A stretch of 64,000 bases of DNA from Diphasiastrum complanatum (Eukaryota; Streptophyta; Lycopodiopsida; Lycopodiales; Lycopodiaceae), in contig CM055114.1 of assembly GCA_029204225.1 (NCBI GenBank), forward strand, positions 13,514,144 to 13,578,143, read 5' to 3'. Shown in pieces: positions 45,401-57,600 of this stretch; position 1 is the stretch's first letter, and every line of letters starts with the position of its first letter. Under the pieces are notes generated by a model. It made no database searches, was not told the DNA's origin, and saw nothing but the letters and a program-made list of their open reading frames with translations. The position numbers and the translations under genes are program-made.

Positions 45401-48400
45401 CCGTCACTGAAGGGCGTACCGTTATGGTACATAACAAGTACCAAACATTCAGCTACGGGATACAACCCATTTCTGCTGATGTACGGTTTTCAGCCACACT
45501 CACCCACAACTATAGGGTTTAAACAAGAAAAAGTTGAAGCAGCCAGAAACTTTTTAGAAGACCTAAACCAGATGATAGAACATGCTAAGCGTAGCATTAG
45601 GCAGTCCCAGGATCAAGCCAGGCATTAAGCAGATCCACACAGACGGAATGTGCAGTTCTCTGCTGGTGAGAAAGTCTACTTGAGAGTCCCAGTTGACTCT
45701 AAAACCCTCAAATCAGGAGTGTGTGCTAAGTTGTCTCCTAGAACTTATCATCTTACGTATGACCCTTCTTAAACTAGATACCCACATAACAATATGATTA
45801 TCTTTTCATCCTTTCCATGTTGACTCTTCTTGAGAGTACATGAAAAACGGGAGGCTCTTGAATTCCTTTTGGAAATAACTAAGAAATTGTTCATATTTCC
45901 AAGAATCTTCACTCATTAATTGTCCTCCTCTATCAATCAAGTGCTCGATTGTGATTCGTCATGTGATTCGTCAATGAAATTGATAAGAATCTGGATTTAT
46001 GATTCTTCAATCATAAGTCATACAGTTCTCAATCCCACATAATAAGAGGATAACATACTTGAACATGTTCAAAAAACGTGAACATTACTACTCTTTGAAG
46101 ACATATGAGTCACCCTAAGTCCTTTCCATAAGGAAAGTTCTTGACTTAAAAAGGATTAACTCAACCTTATACTCCTATAGGGAAATATGTTAAACAATTT
46201 TTATTCCAACTCAATAATCATTGAGTTCAATCTAGAATACATCTAGATAAGCCCTTAAGTTCATATCTAGAATAACTTAAGGTCTCCTAAACTTCATGAC
46301 GTGAAGCTTTGACTTTGAGTTTACGGGATAGATTTTATACAATCCAACCTTATTTCCAAACGAGAAATGAATGAGACCAAAAGTTCTCGAGTAAAATTTC
46401 CCCATGGATTGTGACTTGTAAGCGATACATCTAGAATAATTTCATAGTGTATGATCGCCAAACTCTAACAGAGATTATCTTATTAACTTACGAGTAATTT
46501 GTACTCACAAGACAATACTCATCAATATGCCTATGTTTTTTCTATCAGGTTTACGCATGCAGAATATAAGTACACATAACAGATTCTTTTTAAAATCAAT
46601 GTCTCAAATATCTCTCTTAAATAAACTTCCTCTCCCCGTCTTTATAAGAAACTTAACGAGTTTCAAAAGATGCCATATCAATCATGATTAGACTTAGGAA
46701 ACACTATAAAGAAGAACTTCTCAAGATTTCCTTTATTAGCCTAAGAAGTCCATACCTATGAAAAACTGACCTAACTTAATCATGATAGAAATTCGCATGG
46801 GGTCAAGTGAAATTGAATACTAGTATTCTGTATCACTTCGTTTAACATTGTTAATATAGGGAAAAGGTTCACAGCTAACAATTAAGTTACGTGAACTAGA
46901 TGGTTGTTGATAGTCCTTCAATGACATTATCCAAGGTCCACGGGTAGTCTTTATTACCTCCCAAGGAATCTAATGAATTTGGGCTATTGGCTCATAATAT
47001 CTGAAAATTCACAAATGTCTTCAGAATCGAGAGATAGCATAGGGTTTCCAATTTTGTATTTCTAAGGTATCCCATAGAGGTCAACAAAATACCCTATTAT
47101 GACCAATGGCATTAGGCATCAATCAAGATATCCGCCCTCAGCATTGTCATATAGATCCAATCAGTCTTAGATCTTCCCTTTGGAAACGCCTGCGTCCCAT
47201 ACCACAGGTTTTCCCTCCAAGAAGATTCTCAACGTCATGATCTCAACATCCAAAAATCCATTTGGATAGCCCTATTGCAACATAGAGCAAAAGACGTCCT
47301 TGTCACCACAATCTCAAGAGAAACCATCTCTTAGGTCTGTTATAGCCACTTATTGAGGATACCCTTAGCAAACGATTAATCATAAATGGAAGAATCCTAC
47401 CAAGGGTGCACCATCCTATCGCGGAACCTTGCCTGTTCTTGCCAAAGGCACCTCCCTCCCCATTTGTACTTGCAACAAGCTTCTTGGGGAATATGTGGAG
47501 TTCTTAACAAGAGTAGAAAGAGGTGGATGAACCATGACAAGAGAGAGAGAGAGAGAGAGACCATGACGAGAGAGATGGTTGAGAAGTAACTTGCTCCATG
47601 AATGCTTGGTCACACAGCATGATCCATCTCTTGACAATGCTACCTAAAGACCAAGAAGAAAATACATGCGCACCACCCAAAAAATTTATATCCGAGGCAA
47701 TGTAAATTGAAAGGAAAAGGATGTTATTTGCTTCATGTTTAACTTTATACCTCACTGTCAACTGCAATTAATGATTACGAGAATGTACATAATGAATTGA
47801 ATAGCTACATACATAAAAACTCTACTAGTAAATGCCTTTGTCAAAGTTATGTAGCCATGTACTACTTACAAAAAACCAATGTCAAGTGCTATATACGGAA
47901 ACATGGTGGAAAGCCAAGTTCGGTGATCTTTGCACATCATGCTCATGTGTTAGGGTACTCTCAAGAGGCCTAATTTTGTGGTTGACGGCATATGTTGGCA
48001 CGAGGTATCAACTAGAAAAGGATGGTGTGATTATTAAGTGGATGCTTTATTTTTTTATGCAAAGTTGGCTAGGTGTTGATACTAGCCATAGATTATGATG
48101 CTACAATTCAGTGCTCAAGAAATCTTTTTTGAGTTATCTTCTAACAACCTGCATTTTTTTTAACTTTCTCAATTTTTTGAGAACTGTTACTCATGTAAGG
48201 GTTTATATGCATATATATAGAAAACAATCAAAAATTTCATGATATCTATTTTTTTAAATTGATTTCGGTTCCATTCCTATACTTTGCCTGTTTTCCCAGG
48301 CATTGCTATAATCACATGTTGCATTGTGATTCAAAATCATTAAAGTTACACTTTGGAGCTTTATGTGAATTTTTCATAAGACAATCTAAGCCCATGTTAT

Positions 48401-49911
48401 TTGTCTTCCTTATTCTACTCAATGCTTCATCGCTGAAATCGATGCGAGGAATATGTGCTCTTTGATTAAAGTGATGGTATCATGGCCTATAACTCATGTT
48501 CAAAATTATCATGGCATTCTACCAATGTTCTCTCCAAACTTCTTGTCCACATCATTCTCATTACAGCATTGATGATGTGAGCCTTTCACTTACCACCTCC
48601 ATGTACCCCCTTGCTTGAACTTTCCTCTGTATATACACTTTCATGGCAAGAAAAGTACATTCCCCTTTCATTTTGTTAAAACCAGCTTCATCATACAGTA
48701 TCTTTATAATTACAAAGCTCCTAAAAGATGTCAAATCATCCTAGATCTTAGATCTCAAGGAAAGGAAAGAAGGCCTTAAAAAGTACACCAATATGCAATT
48801 GCAGGACCTATCTTGATCTATCCTATCAAACATAAACATGTTTTGCCAACCAATTTTAGCAAGAAACTAGCATGAGTGCCTGGAATAGAGACATTCAATG
48901 GAAATTACATAATATTCATTATCTATCAATCGTATTGAGTGAGCATGTTCTTACCTTTCACTCAATTTTCCTTGTAATAACTTTGTAAGCTCTAGCACTT
49001 GATTCCTTTCTAATTATCTTGTCTCTTTTTACCAACAATGGTGGCATTGTTTAGTTCTTAGTCAAGGAAGGTCATGGACACACAATTCAATGATAAACCA
49101 AATCTGGTCATTAGACAAAAATTGCACACCTTTGTTTTTTTTGTCCATAGCCAAAATGTAGTCGAAATTTTCGAAGTCAGAAGGTTGGATGGGCCTTGAG
49201 ATAGATGTCACTTGCACTCCACGTTTTGATGCTGCAGCCCTCATCCTTGCATCTGCTGGATTCCCCTGAATGATATTAAAATGTCAAAAGTTAATATTCA
49301 TAGAGAAAATAAGTACCTAGCCCAAACACAAGTCTTAGCAACATTATGTCTCATGGAAACATATCTTTATTTTCAAGAGGAAAAGCAGACAACTATAAGA
49401 CAAGTATAACAACTTTATCAAGATTCAACATTTGCAAATATCAACCAGATAGCATGTTCACACAAAGATTTCTCATCACAGACGGTGTTTTCAAATAGTA
49501 GCTCAACAAAAAATTTTGGCACCTTTCTGAACTTATGAAACTAAATTGAAAGTACTTGCATTTCCTTTAAATAGCTAATTCAATGTTTCATCTTAAGTCT
49601 TGATGATTGCCTTGCATAGCAGGCACTCCAAAGCTTAACTAGTCATAGCTTCTTTTTGTACAAGGGCATGGTTAGCCCAAATTTGACATCCTTACAATAA
49701 CTTCAGAAACCTATACCAAGAAATTCTGATCAATGACCAAATTACAAATGTGAAGAGAAGAAAGAGCATATTTCATGAAGACCTCATGATAATCTATAGT
49801 TCCAGCTGAATCTATCTTGAACTTTGACAGCAGTCCTCTCTTCTGCAGAATTGTATAGAATACTGCCTCGGCGGCAGGGCTCCGACAAATATTACCTGGA
49901 CAAAAAAACAT

Positions 49912-49984
<73 letters not shown>

Positions 49985-50059
49985 CCCCCATGGTTACCAC
50001 ATACTTGACATGTATTAGTCTTATATGCCTTTTGGCATGCAAAAGACATTAATAAAGCG

Positions 50060-50122
<63 letters not shown>

Positions 50123-53100
50123 AGCAGGTAGCATTACATCCTTCCTCATCCCCAGCAAGACATGATGATGATGACATTTTATCGTTAGATTATCATAGCA
50201 CATGTTTCTACATGTTTTTTATATTTCATATCTCAGTGTATAGTTTAGTTTAGTTCAGTCACTTTCTTGATTGTTATCGGAGACGTTTATAAGCTCCCAT
50301 AGATACCACACACTTGACATGTATCTTTTAGCCTTACATGCCTTTTGGCATGGCCGACTATGCTACTAGCTTACACACCATACCCATTGATTCACCCATT
50401 TCTATCTCTCCTCGACCTTCTGAGTTCACCTTCTTCACCTATGACATGGTACTTGCGGCCATTAAGAGAATGAAGTCCCATAAGGTGAGAGATATCGAAG
50501 ACCTGGAATCTAAACTCTTTACCCATGCTGCCTACCACACTAGCCACTCTCCTCAATTCCACAATTGTCTCTGGCTTCCCATTATCCTAGTGCACCGACG
50601 TCATTCACCCTATTCATAAAAATGGTGATCCCATGTCCTGGTAACTATCGCACTATCATGATTGGGCATGTTCTCGCGAAGCTATATGGTACTATACTTC
50701 AGTCTGCTATGAGTTCAGAGGCGAAATTCAAGAGATTACATGCTTTGGGCCAGGCAGGGTTCTGAGCCCATTATTCTACTACTGATCATATCTTCACTCT
50801 CATGGCTTTGATTGAGGAAGCCAAGCATAGTAAAGAGAAGGTTTATTATTGTTTCGTGGACTTCAGGAAAGCCTTTGATTCTGTTCCCCGCTCCTTGCTC
50901 ATTCAAAGACTTTGTGATCTTGGCTTCTCCACTGACATCACTTTGGCTATGATGGCTCTTTATGAGAGAGTCTTGGGTTGTTTCCGACATGGCAATGGCA
51001 TTCCCGAGCACATTTGGGGTGAAGCAGTGTTGTTTTCATTCAACAGTTTATACATTGATGAGCTAGAGAGAGTCATCTCATAGTGCAGCGGTTCTGGTTG
51101 TAGACTTGGCAATATTCTGATTGCCATTCTTCTTTATCTCGATGATGTGGTACTAGTCTCCCGTCTCCCCAACCAGAGATGGGTTATAGAGGCAACTGAA
51201 TTGATTACAGGGCTTTTGTTCCAGATGGGCCTTGGGCAAGGTTATGGTCGTCAACACTTCTCGAGCTCTCATGCAACGTCAGAAGCTCACTCTCGATGGA
51301 TGGATCCTAGAGGTGATACCTTTCTCTGGTCCTACATTCAACATGCGACAGGCAGCTACCACTCGACTTGGAAACTACATGCCTCCCTTGTTCAGCTAAA
51401 GCAGTTTTGCTTCCTGAAGTCCATTCAGATGCTCGGAGTAAATGTCAACTCTTTGATACCATTGTCACCCCCACAGCCTTATATGCAGTAGAGACATGGT
51501 GTACTAGTCTTTTTTCCTCACGTTGGGCCAGTATCTCGAGATTACAGACCACCATATTAGCTCATAAGATTCGGGCGAAGCCTTCTATTCCACACGAAAT
51601 CCTCCTTTTTGAGTTTGTTGTTCCACCTATACAGATAGATGCAGCTTTCCGGCTTATTACATATATTCAGACAGCTCAAGCACTTCCAGATGCAGATGGG
51701 AGATATACATAGATAGCACTTGCTTCCTCACATCGTCTTCAGGATCAGGGATATAAATTGTCATGGTTTTCTCAGGCATCTCACCCCCACCTTGAGTCAT
51801 TTGGTATCTCCATTACAGAGCTTCCCTCGAGTACTCACCAATATATCATACGCTTTTTATATGGAGCATATCTTGACTGTACTTGGAGACGATAGCTAGG
51901 GGTTAAGCCCGACTACTACTACCTGACTCCTTTCATTGAGCTTGACATAGCAGGGTTCCCAGTTTTGCCACATTATCTCGATTCAGGTTTGTCACACAGC
52001 CTCGGATTTACATTGGGCCAGCTCCGCATGTCATCGCATTAGCTAGCTATTGAGACTGGCCCCTGGGAGGTTCCATGGTATTCCAAGAGAGGAGCGGATT
52101 TGTCAGTTATGCATGGTTCACGAGTCACCGGTCAAGTCTACAGGTCCAGTCATCGTCCAGTCTCAAGTCTGGGTTTGGGACCCAAGGGAGTTGGGTCCCT
52201 AACATTCCCTCTTCCTTAAAAAATTCCTTATCTAAGGAAGGAATCCAGGGAACCGCAGTTTTAGGTCATGTTCCTTTTCCCAAGTATCATCATCCTCAGA
52301 GCTTCCTTTCCAGTGAACCAAGTACTCAGTTACCTACCGGTTTCTGAGCCCATGTTGGCATACATCAACAATGGCCTGAGGTTCAGTAGGTACAAAGGAT
52401 GATAGGTCCTTCAGCTGAACTAAGTCCTCCTGGGCATCAAGTCATCCTTTCCACCAAGTCGTTCCTTAAAACGGCTAATGTGAAAAACAGGACTTTAACA
52501 CCTTGAGGTAGCTCCAGCTGGTAGGCATTCCGATGGAGTTTCTTTACTATACGGAATGGTCCTGCATACCGAGGTGATAACTTAGGGCATTTTCCAGTCT
52601 TTAGTACCTTAGAATGTTTTGGGATTCTAAGATATACCCAAGCCCCCTCCTCATAGACCCTAGGTTGTCACTTTTGATTAGCGTAAAACTGGGCTCTATC
52701 CTGAGCCGTTCTTACGTTTTCGCGAGCAACAAGCAGCATTTCTTGCATGTCATGCAGGAAATCTATTGTTGCTTTAACCTTAAGGCCTTTGAGGCCCACT
52801 GAAATGGGAGCTCTAGGCTGGAAACCATACATCAGAGAAAATGGACTAAAATCCGTCGCTGAGTGCTTTGCACTGTTATACGCAAACTCAATCATTGGAA
52901 GGTACCTTTCCCAATCCGACTGTCTTCCGGAAACATATGCCCGAAGCATATCTTCCATAGACTGGTTCGTCCTCTCTCTCTGACCATCCGATTCAGAATG
53001 ATCTGATGACCCCAAACTTAAAGTGGTCTCTAATTTCTCAAAGACCGCTTGCCAAAATTTGCCAGTGAAATGTCATTCGACAAATCAAACAACCTGAACA

Positions 53101-54573
53101 ACTTTTCAACGAAAAGTTGAGCAAGTTCAGAAGCTTTGATAGTTTGTTTGGTTGGTATGAACTGCGCCATTTTAGATAACCTGTCAACTATTACCCAAAT
53201 GGCATAGATATTCAAAGATGAAACAAATGGAAGATAAGATGAAGGTAATGAGTTGAGAGTAATGGAAACAAATTGAGCATCCTCAATTATCTCATCAATA
53301 TTGAGAAGCTCCTCACGAAGATCCTTGATCTTCGTCAAGTGATTGGTCACTTGATCCCCTTCTTGCATCTTCAACAAAGAAAGTTGATTTCTAAGATACA
53401 CCACTCTTGCTGGATTTTTGACTCTATACATAGTATAAAGTGTATCCCACGCACTTTTAGATGTCTTACAAGACCTAATATGAGGTAAGATAGATCTTTT
53501 CACATCAAGAGCAACCATAGAATGTGCTTGTGCATCCCTTCTATCCCACTTCTTTTGTTCTTCCGAAGATGTAGAAGATGATGTTGATGATGATGATCCA
53601 CGAGGTGTAGGAGGTGCCAAAGATGGAGGCCTTTCCTCATCACCAATGACCAAATCTCACAGCCCTTTCGCTATGAGAAGATTCTTCATCATGTAACTCC
53701 ACAAGGAGTAGTTTGTGCCATCCAACCGATCTTCATTAAACAAAGAACCGATAGCTTCCGATTCTTTAGCCATTACCTCCAGCAAAATTTCAGCCTGTAG
53801 TAGATAGGAAAGAGAGCCTTTCCACAACCAAATCTACTCAAAAATTTGCAGCAAACAAAGAGCTGAAAGTAGGAGCACAAGATGTCTTTCAATTTGCAAC
53901 CAAAGTGCCCAAAAGATAATGGACAGATAGCTGTCTTTCTGCATAAAAAAACCAGCTTCTTGAAAATTAGGTTAGCTTCGATTGAAGCCTACATCGAAAC
54001 CCAATTAGGAAGCCAAATAGTGTGATCAACACACACTCCAATAGGGCTGTTGAAAGCACCCTACTACTTGCTGAGAATCTGCAAATTTCCAGCCACAAGT
54101 TGACCTAACCCTAAATAGGGTTTGCTGAATTTTGGGCGCCCTCCTACACAAATGCAAACCTGAAAACGAAAACAGCAAGATAAGGAGACACCACAACCAA
54201 AACTCAGTAGCAGATTTTTGGGCGCCCTCCTCAAAACAAAACTTGCTGAAAACTGGTTGCATAAAAATCAGATTTGAGATTCTGAATTTTGGGTGCCAAA
54301 AATTGCTCCTCCAAGATCTCTGATGGCCGCCCTCCTTCAACCTGAAAAGAGACAAAAAAGCTGATCCAAACTCCACTTTAAAAGATCAGCAAGATGCTGA
54401 AATTTCACAACAAAAAGCAGAGAAGCTCCTCTTCTGGTAGGGCGCCAACAAACAAGCTTGTTGCAGATCCGGTAGCTCTGATACCATGTAGAAAAGCAAG
54501 AGTCAAGTCACCAAGATCTAGTTATCAATCAATCTCCACAGAAAACAAGAGAGAAGAGGTTGGGCGCCCAACT

Positions 54574-54633
<60 letters not shown>

Positions 54634-57600
54634 ACAGCAACAAGAGCAATGGAGAGCAATGCTTAGCCAAACTATCAAAATGGAATACACAATGAGCATC
54701 TAAGTACTCTACCTGGATGTGACCAAATGCCACCAAACCCTAAGGTTAACCACTTACTAAATGTAGGGCACCCCCAACAATCAAGATAGGGTCCCTAAAC
54801 AAAATTAGATCCCTAAGGACCCACGAGTCAGTACATGACCAAAATTGGGTCCAACTGAACTTAAGACAAACTGAAGATGGCCTAAATAGCTAAACACCCA
54901 TGGTTACACAAATCTCAACTATTTAGGTCAAAGTAACCTATGGATTAACTTTAGCATAGTCATTTATTTCTAACATTGTTAGGATCCACTATGTGTAGAA
55001 TAGGCGCTGTAGTTACACAGTATTTGAGATTCTCAAAACTCTGATTTAACTCTTCAATCCAAGTAATCGGAGGACTGAACTTACTGTGCCGGCTAACTCT
55101 CTTAGCCCCCCCTGAGGACATTCGTCAAGGCCAATGCAATTAATGCATAGTTCAAGATGAATCTATGAACCCCGTAAAGCCCAAAAAGGACTTAACCTCC
55201 CGGATGGTTTTAGGGATAGGCCATTCACGTACTTGTCGGACTTTATTTGGGTCAATTTCCAACCCCTTGTCCGAAATAATGTGACCAAGGTATAACAACC
55301 TTTTCTGGAAGAACACACATTTGGACTCGGCAAAAAGCTTCTCCTGTCTAAGTAACTTTAAGACAGTCCTGAGATGCTCCTCATGCTCCTCCAAGGTCTT
55401 ACTGTGGATGATAATATCATCCAAGTAGACTATTACAAACTTTCCCAATGGACGAAGAAGATTGTTCATCGTCTGCTAAAAGGTCGCTGGAGCATTTGTC
55501 AAGCCAAATGGTAAAACCAGAAACTCATAATGGCCGTACGTAGTTCTAAACCCGGTTTTTTCAACATCCTCAGTCTTTATGCGAATCTGATGATACCTTG
55601 ATCTCAAATCGATTTTGGTGAAGTACTTTGCACCATGCAATCGATCAACCAGTTCATCCATTCGCGACAAAGGGTTTTGTTTTGAAATCCGACAGAAGCT
55701 ACGTAAATTACAAGAAACCACTACGGATCAACGCACCTGGTTTCAGCATGCAGTGGCTCTGATACCATATGTTACAATCCCTACTTACTGCAAACCTCCA
55801 GGTGCCGGTTAACCACAAGAGACCGAACGATTCACGTTCCACCCCGCCGTAGGACCTAATCCGGGTCCACCCACCGTGCCCTGACCTAACCCCGTATCAA
55901 GCTGGATCCGACCTCCATCCTAGACGGTGTCCCATACCACCGCCTAGGCTCTCAGCCATCTCCTGCCTCATGCTCTCCATACACCTTCTCCTAGGTAGAT
56001 AGAATGGATGGCAAATGAGCCCTCCTCCCCTTGTATACCTCCAAGGAGAGAGACTCCAAGCCATGTGCACTCCTGGATCATGACACGTGGCAACCATGCA
56101 GGTTCACGAGTCACCGGTCAAGTCTACAGGTCCAGTCATCGGGGACCCAAAGGAGTTGGGTCCCTAACAGGTGGATGAATTGAAACTGGCTTTAGCCAAT
56201 TTCAAATTCAGCGTGGAAGACTCATTCGTTGAGCTCAAAGAATTAATCTTGAGCTCCGCGAAAGGAAACTTCCCTTCCACTTCTCAACCGTCCCCTTCAC
56301 CACTTCCATCAATATCGGGTGAGCCTATATGGTCTCATCCCAGTGTCTTTAAAACCTTAAAACCTCCTACTTTTATTGGGGAAGAGAAGGATAGAAATGC
56401 AGACATTTTACATACCTCAGACATTTTACATACCTTCCTCAGTAGAAGGAAGAACATACATGCTCTTAAACAGACCCCTGACCATTTGCAAGCTATTGAG
56501 GCCAGTCTTTCCTTAGGACCCATGGCCTATAAGTGGTGGTTACACCTCCAAGAGACTGGGCAGAACCCCCGATCATGGAAGGCTTTTGAAGTGGCCTTCC
56601 TACGAGAGTTTCTGCCTGAAAATGAACTTGATAGAGCCTGGGAAGCCTGGGAAAGAATAGTAATGGACAAATCCTTAATACAGTATATCTCACAGTATCG
56701 AGAGGCCATATGAAAGATAAAAAATATGGATGACTATCAAAAAGTCAGAGGGTTTGTCCATGGGCTTCGAGATGAGTATAAAGTAGAGGTCCAGAGAAAC
56801 TTGCCTACTACCTTAGAGCAAGCTCTTAGATATGCTCAATCTATGATGATTAGTGGGTAGGAAGAAGGCAAAACAACAATCCTTTTCTGAGCAGCCTACT
56901 AAGAAAGACTTTCAATTTCTTTTTTTAAAAATTCAAAAGAAAGAAAGAAGAAAAAGATAAGAATGAAGCTCCTCAGAAACTTCCATCACTCATACAGCCC
57001 TTAAAACCAGAAGATTTTGAGAAAGCCAAACAAGATCGTTTGTGCTTTGTGTGTATGGGCAAGAGTCACACAGTCAGACAGTGTCCCAAGGGGCCATTCA
57101 TTAAAAAAGATAAAAAAGATAAAAAACAAGCTCATCTTGTTCAGACTATAAGCTTCCCAAGTGACTCGGCAGCTTTCGAGATAAAAGTGTTTCATGAAAA
57201 ACACTGTTGCCAATTAACTTCTGCAATGCTAGCGAGGCCCTTCAGCTTTGGGCCACATGACCTAGTATGTATGCATGATAAAATTGGCAACCAGTCAGTA
57301 AGAGTCATGGTTGATGATGGGGCAACCCATAATTTTATCAACTACACCCTAGTTAAGAAGCTCAGACTTCTAGAGGTACCTAGTCAACATCAAGATGAAA
57401 TTAACTTTCAGATAATGCACCTGGATCGTACAAACCTTATTCTCGGGAGAGACTGGCTCTTCAGCTTAGGGCCTTCCCTCCACAGAAATTATCAGGAGAA
57501 CACTCTCAGCTTTCAGCGTAATGGCAAGCGTAGTGGCAGAGAGATCCAGTTGCAAGGGGAGCATGATGTTCCCAACAGTCCTATGGTCTGCAGTTCAAAG

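Larger units (their letters stand above)
40556..45775 (+). mobile_element. Gypsy element relic (gypsy A) in intron 3
   Basis: Plus-strand Ty3/gypsy, opposite to the host gene: 5' LTR (40556-40812), primer site TGGTTTCAGAGCC (40814), gag from 41622, protease ([10 protein letters not shown]), RT (43400-43900, FLDDILVYS), RNase H end and integrase (43933-45775) with a solo LTR of another family inserted at 44968-45436. Integrase resumes as [20 protein letters not shown]. Stops, a lost zinc knuckle and a deletion before RT make it inactive. No 3' LTR was found. Confidence 0.88.
53205..54975 (-). mobile_element. Copia element (copia D) nested in gypsy B
   Basis: Minus strand: LTR 54487-54975 (TGTTAGAAATAA...TTCTACA, 489 bp, with a (GA)n at 54575-54629), primer site TGGTATCAGAGCTACC (54471-54486), leader, and gag from ATG 53773 to about 53205, where it joins gypsy B integrase. 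Everything downstream of gag is missing. It interrupts gypsy B in RNase H, after ILHIVDPN. Confidence 0.8.
52112..56169 (-). mobile_element. Chromodomain gypsy element (gypsy B), with nested copia D
   Basis: Minus-strand chromovirus-type Ty3/gypsy: 5' LTR (55770-56169), primer site TGGTATCAGAGCC (55755-55767), RT (55152-55721), RNase H start (to about 54976), copia D insertion (53205-54975), integrase (52668-53205), chromodomain (52240-52335), polypurine tract GGAAGAGGGAA, and a truncated 3' LTR (52112-52204). Protease and gag are missing between the primer site and RT. Multiple stops. Confidence 0.85.
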
